Translations under genes and position numbers: made by a program | Shown: piece after piece, positions 8,577 to 17,900 of the stretch | How positions within the stretch are numbered: the first letter of the stretch is position 1 | Layout: each line of letters starts with the position of its first letter | From: Hellea sp. | GTDB taxonomy: Bacteria; Pseudomonadota; Alphaproteobacteria; Caulobacterales; Maricaulaceae | NCBI GenBank assembly: GCA_020627655.1 | Contig: JAHDGM010000021.1 | Coordinates: forward strand, 12,802 to 46,370 | Length of the DNA: 33,569 bases | Reading direction: 5' to 3' | Notes under the pieces: model-generated | What the model was told of the DNA's origin: nothing | Database searches by the model: none | Seen by the model: only the letters and a program-made list of their open reading frames with translations

Positions 8577-10208
8577 ATGTCAACAGCGGGTATTAGTGCC
8601 AATCGATTGGAGCTTTTGCAGATTGCCAATGCAGTTGCACAGGAAAAGTCCATTGATAAGTCCATCGTTTTAGAAGCCATCGAAGAGGCAATTCAAAAAG
8701 CGGCGCGTCTGCGTTATGGTAGCGAACTTGATATTCGGGCCAAACTGGATCCGGTAACAGGTCAAATGGATTTGAAGCGGGTTGTCACGGTTGTCGAAGA
8801 GGTTGAAAACGAAGCTACTGAAATCGATCTGGCCAGTGCCAAGCTAGACCACCCTCAAGCTGAATTCGGGTATGAGATTGCCACGCCGTTGCCGCCGATC
8901 GAATTTGGCCGTGTTCAAAGTCAGATGGCCAAACAGGTTATTGTTCAAAAGGTTCGCGAAGCAGAACGTGCTCGCCAATATGAAGAATTTAAAGACCGTG
9001 TCGGTGAAATTATCAATGGCATCGTCAAGCGCGTGGAATATGGCCACATCATTGTTGATCTGGGCCGGGCTGAAGGCGTGATTCGCCGCGAAGAGGCCTT
9101 GCCGCGAGAAAATGTAAAAGGGGGTGATCGTATCCGGGCTTATATTCTGGATGTGCGCGAAGAGCCGCGTGGCAGCCAGATTTTCTTATCACGAGCCCAT
9201 CCACAATTTATGGCGCAGCTATTCTCTCAAGAAGTGCCGGAAGTCTATGAAGGTATAATTCAGATCGTATCTGTCGCACGCGACCCGGGCAGCCGTGCCA
9301 AAATCGCTGTTTACTCGAATGATGCGTCGATTGATCCTGTCGGGGCCTGTGTCGGTATGCGCGGTTCACGGGTTCAGGCTGTTGTGAATGAGCTTCAGGG
9401 CGAGCGGATTGATATTATTCCATGGACGGATGATGCGGCGACTTTCATTGTCAACGCGCTTCAACCTGCCGAAGTGACCAAGGTTGTGATCGATGAGGAC
9501 GACAACCGGATTGAGGTTGTTGTCCCGGATGAGCAATTATCCCTTGCCATTGGTCGCCGGGGTCAAAATGTGCGTTTGGCGTCGCAACTATCAGGCTGGG
9601 CCATCGATATAATGACCGAAGAGCAGGAATCTGAACGTCGTCAGAAAGAATTCCAGGAACGCTCTGAATTGTTCATGAGCGCGCTGGATGTGGACGAAAT
9701 GATCGCGCAGCTTCTTGTCTCTGAAGGCTTTGAAACCTTGGAAGAGGTTGGCTATGTGGCGCAGGATGAAGTGACAGCCATCGAAGGTTTCGATGAAGAT
9801 ACAGCTGTCGAGCTGCAGACCCGCGCCCGGGAATTTCTGGAGCGGCAGGCTAAAGAGCAAGACAAAACTCGTAAGGATGCAGGCGTTGAAGATGCCGTGC
9901 TTGAAATTGAGGGTGTTACTTTGCCGATGGCAGTAGCTTTTGGCGAAAATGATGTCAAAACCGTTGAGGACGTTGCCGGACTTATTCCGGATGACCTACG
10001 CGGTTATACCGAAATGAAAGATGGCGAGAAAGTTCATGAAGCCGGTATTCTGGATAGCTTCAACCTGTCTAATCAACAAGCAACAGACCTGATCATGCAG
10101 GCCCGGGTAAAAGCGGGCTGGATTGATGCGGCTGAACTTGAGCCTGAAGTGGAGGCCGAAGAAGCCGAAACGCAAGAGCCGACCGCAGAAAGTGTTTTTG
10201 AGAGTTAG
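8577..10208 (+). CDS. nusA: Transcription termination/antitermination factor NusA
   Basis: NusA binds RNA polymerase and nascent RNA to control pausing, termination and antitermination. The 543-residue product has the N-terminal polymerase-binding domain (1-135) and an S1 domain (about 140-205, VGEIINGIVKRVEYGHIIVDL). Two KH domains follow, with GACVGMRGSRVQ at about 257 and AIGRRGQNVRLASQL at about 325. Two helical acidic repeats lie in the C-terminal region (about 370-430 and 445-510), and an acidic tail ends the protein. The ATG is preceded by a good AGGGAG site. It lies between rimP and ylxR, the usual place. Confidence 0.97.
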   Translation: MSTAGISANRLELLQIANAVAQEKSIDKSIVLEAIEEAIQKAARLRYGSELDIRAKLDPVTGQMDLKRVVTVVEEVENEATEIDLASAKLDHPQAEFGYEIATPLPPIEFGRVQSQMAKQVIVQKVREAERARQYEEFKDRVGEIINGIVKRVEYGHIIVDLGRAEGVIRREEALPRENVKGGDRIRAYILDVREEPRGSQIFLSRAHPQFMAQLFSQEVPEVYEGIIQIVSVARDPGSRAKIAVYSNDASIDPVGACVGMRGSRVQAVVNELQGERIDIIPWTDDAATFIVNALQPAEVTKVVIDEDDNRIEVVVPDEQLSLAIGRRGQNVRLASQLSGWAIDIMTEEQESERRQKEFQERSELFMSALDVDEMIAQLLVSEGFETLEEVGYVAQDEVTAIEGFDEDTAVELQTRAREFLERQAKEQDKTRKDAGVEDAVLEIEGVTLPMAVAFGENDVKTVEDVAGLIPDDLRGYTEMKDGEKVHEAGILDSFNLSNQQATDLIMQARVKAGWIDAAELEPEVEAEEAETQEPTAESVFES

Positions 10209-10210
10209 GC

Positions 10211-10927
10211 TTGACCACAGATACGCTCATATCCGCTGACGAATTTGTCGACATGCGGGGCCATAAAGGCCCTGAGCGCCGCTGCGTGGCCACAGGCGAG
10301 GTTCATGATAAGTCGGAAATGATCCGCTTTGTCTTAGGCCCGGATAAATCACTCGTGCCCGATATAGCCGGAAAACTCCCTGGCCGCGGCGTTTATGTGA
10401 CGGCATCGCGATCTGCTTTGGAAACGGCTATAAAATCCGGCGGTTTTAAGCGCAGCCTTAAATCCGATGTTAAGCTCAATGCTGACTTGATCGATATGAC
10501 AGAGACCCTGCTGAAACGGCGGGTTTTGTCTTTGTTGACCATGGCCCTTAAGGGCAGCCGGGTTTATCTGGGATTTGATCAGGTTCGTGCGGCGGCTCAA
10601 TCAGAGAGGCTTGCGTGGCGTATTGAAGCCCGTGATGGTGCTGAAGGCGGACGTGGTAAAATTCGGGTGCTGACAAAGGCTATAAGTCATGAGTTAGAGC
10701 GCCGGCCAACCCCGGTTATTGGATGCTTTAATGCCGCTGAATTAGGCGGAGCATTTGGCCGTGAAACGACTGTGCATGCCGCTGTCAAATCAGGACCTTT
10801 AGGCAAGTCATTGAGTGTGGCAGCCCGCAGATTATCTGGATTTACTGAGCTGGTACCCGATGAATGGGCCGATAGAGAACATGAAGACACGAATTTTTTC
10901 GTGAAAAGAACAGGCGATAAAGGTTGA
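10211..10927 (+). CDS. ylxR: YlxR-type (DUF448) RNA-binding protein with L7Ae-like second domain
   Basis: The N-terminal DUF448/YlxR domain (about residues 18-90) carries GPERRCVATGEVHDKSEMIRF and KLPGRGVYVTASRSALETA, which is the family fold. The following part (about 95-185, VLSLLTMALKGSRVYLGFDQV) resembles the L7Ae-like domain fused to YlxR in alphaproteobacteria. The last 50 residues are unassigned. The first possible start is TTG 10211, 2 bases after the nusA stop. An ATG at 10253 (MRGHKGPERRC) is an alternative that would remove 14 residues. The family binds RNA and has been linked to nucleoid or tRNA-processing regulation. The role here is inferred from position between nusA and infB. 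Confidence 0.88.
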   Translation: MTTDTLISADEFVDMRGHKGPERRCVATGEVHDKSEMIRFVLGPDKSLVPDIAGKLPGRGVYVTASRSALETAIKSGGFKRSLKSDVKLNADLIDMTETLLKRRVLSLLTMALKGSRVYLGFDQVRAAAQSERLAWRIEARDGAEGGRGKIRVLTKAISHELERRPTPVIGCFNAAELGGAFGRETTVHAAVKSGPLGKSLSVAARRLSGFTELVPDEWADREHEDTNFFVKRTGDKG

Positions 10928-10971
10928 AAGTCTTAGGTTTGCCGTTAGAAGACACCGTTAAGTGAGAACGA

Positions 10972-13491
10972 ATGAGCGATACAAACGATAAAAAACCCGC
11001 GGCGCGCAAGCCGCTTACCTTGAAAAAGTCAGGTCCTGGCGTTGTGCGTCAGAACTTTTCGGGTGGGCGATCCAAATCTGTCGTGGTTGAAAAAAAGAAA
11101 CGCCGTATTATTGGCGGTCCTGGCAAGCCAGCAGAGCCAACAGCTCCGGCGCCAAAGCGTGCTAAGCCAGAAGCTCCGGTTGATGAGGTTGCAGAAGCTG
11201 CGCGAAAGCTTGGTCTGTCCAAGTCAGAATATTTAAAGCGTCAAAAAGCTCTCGACTCTGCGGCTGCAGAACAATCCAAAAGGCAAGCCCAGCGGCAGGC
11301 TGAAGAGGATGAGCGTAAACGGCGTATGGAGGAAGAGCGTAAAGCTCTGCAGGCCAAAAAGAAGGCTGAAGAAGAGGCAGAAAATCGCCGCTTGGCCGAA
11401 GAAGAAGAGCAGCGCAAGCGAGATGAGGCTGAAGCTGCCCGCCGTGCGCCGACACCGGCTCAGCGTATTCTGGCCGAAGATACAGAAACCGATGAGCGTA
11501 GCGCTCTAGAGAAAGCTGGCGGCCGGATAAAGAAACAACGCGGCGGTGGCCCGAAGGGCAAAAGCAATCCTAGTAAGGGCGGTGATCGCCGCCGTAAGGG
11601 AAAACTCACAATCGTGAGTGCTCTGTCTGGGGATGATGAACGTCAACGGTCTCTGGCATCTATGCGCCGGGCGCGTGAGCGCGAAAAAGAACGTCAACGG
11701 GGTCAGGGCAATGAGCGCCTGAAAGTATCGCGCGAAGTCACAATTCCGGAAGTTATTACGGTTGGTGATCTGGCAAACCGTATGGCCGAACGAACTTCGG
11801 ACGTCATTAAATACCTGATGAAACAAGGTACAATGGCGACCATGAATGATGCGCTGGATGCTGATACTGCCCAGTTGATTGCCGAAGACTTTGGCCATGT
11901 AGTTAAACGTGTTGCCGAAGCCGATGTGGAAGATAACTTTATCACAACGGCCCCTGATGACGATGAAAGTTTAGCGCCGCGTGCGCCAGTCGTTGCGATT
12001 ATGGGCCATGTTGATCATGGTAAAACTTCACTGCTGGATGCCCTAAGATCGACAGACGTCGCAGGCGGCGAAGCAGGCGGCATTACGCAGCATATTGGAG
12101 CTTATCAACTTAAACTAAAATCTGGCGATACACTCACAGTTTTGGATACGCCTGGTCACGCAGCTTTCTCTGCCATGCGCTCACGCGGCGCTGAAGCCGT
12201 GGATATTGTTGTACTGGTTGTGGCTGCTGATGACGGTGTCAAACCGCAGACAATTGAATCTATCAAGCACGCAAAGGCGGCTAACGTTCCAATTATTGTT
12301 GCTGTGAATAAGATGGATACTTATGAAGCGGATGCCCGTAAGGTCGAAACGGAACTTCTGCAACACGAAATTATTACCGAGAGCATGTCCGGTGAAACCC
12401 AATCGGTCCATGTTTCGGCCAAAGAGAAAACCGGCTTGGATGATCTGGCAGAAGCTATTGCTATTCAGGCAGAGCTTATGGATCTGAAAGCCAATCCTGG
12501 CCGGGAAGCCGATGGTCTGGTTATTGAGTCCAAAATCGAGAAAGGCCGAGGCCCAGTGGCAACCCTACTGGTTAAACGCGGTACGCTTAAGCGTGGCAAT
12601 ATTGTAGTTGCCGGTCAGTACTGGGGTAAGGTCAAAGCCATGATGAATGAGCGTAATGCTCAGCTCAAAGAGGCCGGTCCGTCAGTGCCGGTTGCGGTCA
12701 TGGGTTTTGATGGCGCGCCGTCTCCGGGTGAACCTTTCGCTGTTGTTGGTAATGAATCTAAAGCGCGTGAAATTACGGAATACCGTATTCGCAAAGCGAA
12801 AAATGATGCGACGTCGAAACCGACAGCTATGGCTTCTATGGAACAGATGATGGCCAAATTACAGGATAAGCAAGTCAGCGAAATGCCTGTTCTGGTTAAA
12901 GCGGATGTTCAGGGATCTGTTGAAGCGATCAAAGCGTCAGTTGAGGGCGCGGGTAATGATGAAGTTAAGGCTCGGGTCATTCAGGGTAGTGTGGGGGCTA
13001 TCAGCGAGTCTGATGTGATGCTCGCGAAATCTTCTGAAGCTCCAATTTTGGCCTTTAATGTCCGTCCAAACCGCCAAGCCAAAGATATGGCTGAGCGAGA
13101 AGGCGTGGAAATTCGTTATTACTCGATCATTTATGACCTATTGGATGATGTGAAAGGCGTGCTGCAGGGTATGTTAAAACCAGAACGCCGCGAAACCTTT
13201 ATTGGTTACGCCGAAATTCTGGAAGTCTTTAATATTTCCAAAACAGGTAAAGTGGCCGGTTGTCGTATTACAGAGGGTCGTGTTGAACGTGCCTGTGGTG
13301 TGCGCTTGCTGCGTGATAATGTTGTGATTCATGAGGGTATGCTGTCTACCCTGAAGAGATTTAAAGACGAAGTCGATAAAGTTCAGGCCGGCATGGAATG
13401 CGGTATGGCCTTCGAAAACTACGAAGATATTCGAAAGGGTGATCAAATCGAATGTTTCACTGTTGAATATGTGGATCGTAAGCTAGATTAA
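10972..13491 (+). CDS. infB: Translation initiation factor IF-2
   Basis: IF-2 is the GTPase that positions initiator tRNA and joins ribosomal subunits. The 839-residue product opens with the IF2-associated segment [21 protein letters not shown] long charged region rich in K, E, R and A follows (about 95-245, probably coiled coil), then the IF2_N domain (about 255-325). The G domain has G1 GHVDHGKT at 345-352, G3 [12 protein letters not shown] and G4 NKMD at 446-449. Domains II, C1 and C2 complete the protein to [10 protein letters not shown] strong terminator follows. In most bacteria rbfA or truB would come next; here they are absent. Confidence 0.97.
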   Translation: MSDTNDKKPAARKPLTLKKSGPGVVRQNFSGGRSKSVVVEKKKRRIIGGPGKPAEPTAPAPKRAKPEAPVDEVAEAARKLGLSKSEYLKRQKALDSAAAEQSKRQAQRQAEEDERKRRMEEERKALQAKKKAEEEAENRRLAEEEEQRKRDEAEAARRAPTPAQRILAEDTETDERSALEKAGGRIKKQRGGGPKGKSNPSKGGDRRRKGKLTIVSALSGDDERQRSLASMRRAREREKERQRGQGNERLKVSREVTIPEVITVGDLANRMAERTSDVIKYLMKQGTMATMNDALDADTAQLIAEDFGHVVKRVAEADVEDNFITTAPDDDESLAPRAPVVAIMGHVDHGKTSLLDALRSTDVAGGEAGGITQHIGAYQLKLKSGDTLTVLDTPGHAAFSAMRSRGAEAVDIVVLVVAADDGVKPQTIESIKHAKAANVPIIVAVNKMDTYEADARKVETELLQHEIITESMSGETQSVHVSAKEKTGLDDLAEAIAIQAELMDLKANPGREADGLVIESKIEKGRGPVATLLVKRGTLKRGNIVVAGQYWGKVKAMMNERNAQLKEAGPSVPVAVMGFDGAPSPGEPFAVVGNESKAREITEYRIRKAKNDATSKPTAMASMEQMMAKLQDKQVSEMPVLVKADVQGSVEAIKASVEGAGNDEVKARVIQGSVGAISESDVMLAKSSEAPILAFNVRPNRQAKDMAEREGVEIRYYSIIYDLLDDVKGVLQGMLKPERRETFIGYAEILEVFNISKTGKVAGCRITEGRVERACGVRLLRDNVVIHEGMLSTLKRFKDEVDKVQAGMECGMAFENYEDIRKGDQIECFTVEYVDRKLD

Positions 13492-13566
13492 CTGCTTATA
13501 GTTATTCGAATTTGTATCAATCCGGTACTATCGGCTATTTTGAAATTTTTTTAATTGTGTCAATAG

Positions 13567-13601
13567 GCTCGATTCCAATAGTGGGATCGAGCTTAATTTT
13601 T
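13567..13601 (+). terminator. Rho-independent terminator of the nusA-infB operon
   Basis: The inverted repeat GCTCGATTCC / GGGATCGAGC (13567-13576 and 13583-13592) gives a 10-bp stem with one G-U pair and a 6-base loop. It is followed by TTAATTTTT (13593-13601). It lies 75 bases after the infB stop and marks the end of the housekeeping block. Confidence 0.85.
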
Positions 13602-13634
13602 GTTTAATATCCGGACATTGAGTTATACATAAGT

Positions 13635-13672
13635 CATTGAAAAGATTAAATAAATGAATTTATTCTTCAATG
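13635..13672. repeat. AT-rich nested inverted repeat upstream of the secreted DUF11 gene
   Basis: Outer arms CATTGAA (13635-13641) and TTCAATG (13666-13672) enclose an inner inverted repeat AATAAA-TGAA-TTTATT. It sits in the 281-bp gap between infB and the secreted protein gene, about 100 bases before the ATG. It could be an operator or a transcript-leader stem-loop; no function is shown. The rest of this gap is AT-rich. A second small inverted repeat AGGTT-aggcg-AACCT (13739-13753) lies just before the ribosome site. Confidence 0.5.
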
Positions 13673-13772
13673 TATATTAACCTCTTGCTCACTGTCTGTT
13701 TACCACGTTTCTGAGGAGGGAATTAATCATTCTTTTGTAGGTTAGGCGAACCTGAAACAAAGGAATTGGGAT

Positions 13773-14870
13773 ATGACAAACACACACAAACTATGGAAAG
13801 CTCTTCTTGGCGCTACGGCTCTAAGTGCTTTCACGGCTGTGTCCGCTCATGCGGGGGGGACTGCTGCCGGGACTGATGTCCAAAACACATTTACACTGAA
13901 TTATGAGGTTAACAGCGTGCCTCAGGACGAGATCACCAATGATGGTGCTCCCGGTAATGATGCGCCAACTAGCTTCACAGTTGACCGTACAATTGACTTA
14001 AGTGTTGAATCGACTGTCGATACATCGGTGACGCCAGGTGAACTGAACCAGGTTCTGGATTTCACTCTCACCAATGAAGGTAACGATACACAGCAATATG
14101 ATCTGACAGTTATCAATGAGGCGGTTAACGCGCCAACAGTTGGTTTTGATGTCTCTCCATATACTGTCTGGTATGAAGACCCTCTAAATCCAGGAACTTT
14201 CATTGAGTTTACGGGTTCTAACTACCCAGAGCTGGCACCGGATCAGAGCATCAATGTTGAAATTCGCGGAGACATCCCGTCTTCTGCAAACGACGCTGAG
14301 CAGGAAATTCTGTCACTTGTTGCAACGACGCTAGATACATCTGGCAGTGTTGTCACGGCTGATAGTGATGGTAACAGCATCACAGGTGCAGCTGAAAACG
14401 TATTTGCCGATGATCCAGCTTCTGCTGAAGCTTCAACGGGTGACTCTACAACAGCTCCTGATGGTAACGAATCTGCAACAGCCTCATTTATTGTAGCTTC
14501 CGCTGAAGTTACCGGCACAAAAGACGTAGCTGTGTTCTCTGAAGATGGTGCTAATTGTACTGTTATTCCAGGCACGGCAACGGGTGGTTATTCTATCCCA
14601 GGTTCATGTGTGGAATACACAATTACAGTCACCAATACAGGTGGTGAAGATGCAACAAACGTCGTTGTATTCGATGAACTGGATCCAAATTTGACCTTGG
14701 TTGCTCTTGACTCAACGGGCTTTACTGGCGGTTCTTTTGATGCGCTAACAATGCCTTTGGATTGTACTGGCGGTGTTTGTGATGTGAATTTCACAGGTGC
14801 AACCCTTGCATCCGGTTCTGTTGCGACGCCGACTGTAGGTACAGTCATTATCCGCGCAATCGTGAAGTAA
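13773..14870 (+). CDS. Secreted DUF11-type repeat protein
   Basis: The 365-residue product starts with a clear signal peptide (about residues 1-27, cleaved after VSAHA). A module beginning GTDVQNTFTLNYEV and a beta-rich Ig-like region (about 75-180) follow. The C-terminal part has a DUF11-type domain (about 245-365) with the signature VEYTITVTNTGGEDATNVVVFDELDPNLTLV. Four cysteines in the C-terminal half may form disulfides. The composition is rich in T, D, N and V with very few K or R, as in surface proteins. There is no membrane anchor. It lies just before the large envelope protein, whose mature N-terminus looks similar. A structural or surface partner role is inferred. ATG 13773 follows an AAAGGA site. 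Confidence 0.8.
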   Translation: MTNTHKLWKALLGATALSAFTAVSAHAGGTAAGTDVQNTFTLNYEVNSVPQDEITNDGAPGNDAPTSFTVDRTIDLSVESTVDTSVTPGELNQVLDFTLTNEGNDTQQYDLTVINEAVNAPTVGFDVSPYTVWYEDPLNPGTFIEFTGSNYPELAPDQSINVEIRGDIPSSANDAEQEILSLVATTLDTSGSVVTADSDGNSITGAAENVFADDPASAEASTGDSTTAPDGNESATASFIVASAEVTGTKDVAVFSEDGANCTVIPGTATGGYSIPGSCVEYTITVTNTGGEDATNVVVFDELDPNLTLVALDSTGFTGGSFDALTMPLDCTGGVCDVNFTGATLASGSVATPTVGTVIIRAIVK

Positions 14871-14891
14871 TCATAAGATTAAAAAATTACG

Positions 14892-14934
14892 CTCTGCAGC
14901 TTTGGCTGCAGAGTTGTCCTGCTGGGAACAGGAC
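14892..14934 (+). terminator. Two consecutive hairpins between the two surface-protein genes
   Basis: CTCTGCAGC-TTTG-GCTGCAGAG (14892-14913) is a perfect 9-bp stem. It is followed two bases later by GTCCTG-CTGGGAA-CAGGAC (14916-14934). Neither is followed by a long T-run, so they may lower rather than stop read-through from 13773 into 14964, or protect the upstream transcript's 3' end. Confidence 0.6.
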
Positions 14935-14963
14935 ATTTAGGTGGGAAAAAATAAAGAAGCTGG

Positions 14964-17900
14964 ATGGTGAAATCTAAATTACATACGCATGGGATAATAA
15001 CCCTGACGACCGGCATTCTAGCTTTGAATGCAGGGACTGCGCATGCCGATAATTTTGGCACGGAAATTCCGAATATTGCGCAGATCACCTACACAGCCGG
15101 GTCTGACTCGCTTACATTTGTTACGAATGAGGTTGTGTTTACAATACAGCCACCGCGCGATGATAATCCGACAATTGAGTTTTTCCGTTACTCACCTAAT
15201 GCGGTTGACCCGCTTATGGTGCAGATTAACGGCTCTGATTATGCGCCTTCCGGTGATCCTAACGGACAATTTATTGGCTCTGGCGCGCCTGTTAATACAG
15301 GCAACACACTGGATCTTTCGGGTGAGGTTCCGCTGATTCCGACAACAAGTTATTTGTCTGGAGAGCTTATGTTTGTCCGTGTGACAAACTCAGGTGCCAA
15401 TTTAAATTCTGAAGAAATTGATACGCTTATAGTGACGGTTGAGTCCGAAAGCGGCGACGTCATAACTTTACGTCTTTATGAAAGCGGCCCCAATACGGGC
15501 GAATTTTGGGCTTATATGCAGTCCACAGATGGCGAGACTGCGGACAATGACAATATTATTACGGCTGGTAACAATGATAACCTGACCGCCACTTATGAAG
15601 AAACAGAAGCATCTGCAGATAACGGTGGAACGGGCGTTAAGGTGCGAGTGGTTGTTGATACAGCAACGGTCAATCCTCATAATATCGTCTTTGACTCGGT
15701 TACGCGCGAACCAGTTTCTGGCGCTGAGATTAGACTGCTAAATCTGGATAGTCAGGACTATGCGACCGTGTTTGGTGTCGATGGTTTTTCCGCATACCCG
15801 TCTGTGGTCACCAGCGGTGAAACACATAGTGATGAATCTGGACTGACTTATGAGATGGAAGCCGGTGAGTTTGCTTTTCCATATTTGGGTGAAGGTGAAT
15901 ATGTCGTCGAAGTAATACCGCCGGAAGGCTATAATTTTGCATCCGTTTTTGAGCCAAGTTTCTTTAATCAAAAGTCAGGTGCAGCTTACTTCGTTATCAG
16001 TGCATCTTATGGCCTTCCCTATGTTATGGGTGAGGCAGGGGCCTTGCGTTTTGATATTCCGCTGGATCCAGAATCTGATCTGGTGCTTAGCAAGACGGCT
16101 GATCGCAGCTCAGCTGATATTGGCGACTTTGTAAACTATACAGTGACCGCTCAAAACAATGGCCTGACCAGCGTTCCGGTAAATCTATATGATACTTTAC
16201 CAATTGGTTTCCGCTATGTGGACGGTACCTCACGGATGAATAATTTGCAGGTTGAAGACCCTGTGGTATCTGATGATGCGACGCTTTTGACCTATCCTAT
16301 CGGCATGATTGCGCCGGGCGAGACAATTACGCTTGATTATGCGCTGGAAATAGGACCAGGCGCTCATTTGGGCGAAGCTGTGAACGAAGCCGTTGTGCGC
16401 GACCGTGAGGGAGACCAGCTTTCTAATATCGCGCGTGCGGGCATTCAGCTTCGCGAAGATTTGATGCGGTCTCGTACAACGATTATTGGTCGTATTTCTG
16501 AACAGTCATGTGATGGTGATGAAGAATGGGCCCGAGAAATCCGCCAGGGCGTTGGTGTGGAAGGCGTCCGTCTTTATATGGAAACAGGTGCTTATGCCGT
16601 ATCTGATCCAGATGGCCTTTATCATTTTGAAGGCGTGACGACAGGGACTCATGTTGTTCAGATCGACGAAGAAACTCTACCGCAAGGCTATGCAGCCATG
16701 GTTTGCGAAGAAAACTCGCGTTATGCCGGAAGCGCAACCTCAAAATTTGTTGAAGTGCAAGGCGGCGGAGTATGGCGCGCTAACTTCTATTTGAAGCAGG
16801 TTGGTGAGAAGGCCCAAGTCGAAACGACAGAAGAATTTTCTGAAGCGACAGATTATAAAAATTATGATGCTGAATGGCTTGATACGCAAACGCCAGACGT
16901 TGCCTGGGTTTATCCATATACAGATCGTACGCCTGATCGTTCATCTGTCAATATAGGGATTAAGCACCCAGCTGATGCCAGTGTTAGCTTATCTCTGAAT
17001 GGACGTCCTGTGCCATCAACGAACCGTGAAGGTAAAGACAGTAATGCCGCCCGTACTGTTACCCTCAGTCGGTTCCGCGGTGTTGATATCCGTGAAGGTG
17101 GTAACGTATTTGAAGCAGTCATCAAAGATAGCACTGGTCGTGTCATTGAAACACTGACCGAGGAAATCTGGTATGCAACGAAAGTGGCGCGTGCGTCAGC
17201 TGTGCCGGATAAATCTGTCCTTATTGCTGATGGACGGACAGCTCCGACATTGGCCCTGCGCATCGAAGATGAAGCTGGACGCCCGGTTCACAAAGGCCGC
17301 GCTATAACAATTGATATTGATGCGCCTTACCGTCTCTATGATGAGACCGGCGAGCATAAACTCAAAGAGCAAAGCGTAGAATTATTATCACCTCTGGCTT
17401 CGCGTCAGAACGTGACAGTTGGTGATGACGGAATCGCACATGTTAAATTAGAACCAACACTTTTAACCGGTAAGGTAACCGCGACTGTAACACTTGATAG
17501 TGGTCGCCAGGTTCCGATTTACATGTATCTGGAACCGGAAAAACGTGACTGGATATTGGTTGGCCTGGCCGAGGGTAGTGCCGGTTTTGAAAATATAAAA
17601 GGCAATAGCGTCAATATTGATGGCTTTGACGATGATGATGTGATCACGGATGGACGTGTTGCTTTCTTTGCCAAAGGTATGATCAAAGGCAATTGGCTCA
17701 TGACATTAGCCGTTGATACGGATAAGCGCCGAGGCGGTCGTGATGGTGATTTCGCCGAAGAGATTGATCCGAACGCTTATTATACGCTCTATGGTGACCG
17801 GTCTTATCAGGAAATGGAAGCGCAGAGCCGCTATCCGGTTTATGTAAAACTGGAAAAGCGCAATGCTTATGCTTTATTTGGTGACTTTGATACAAACATC

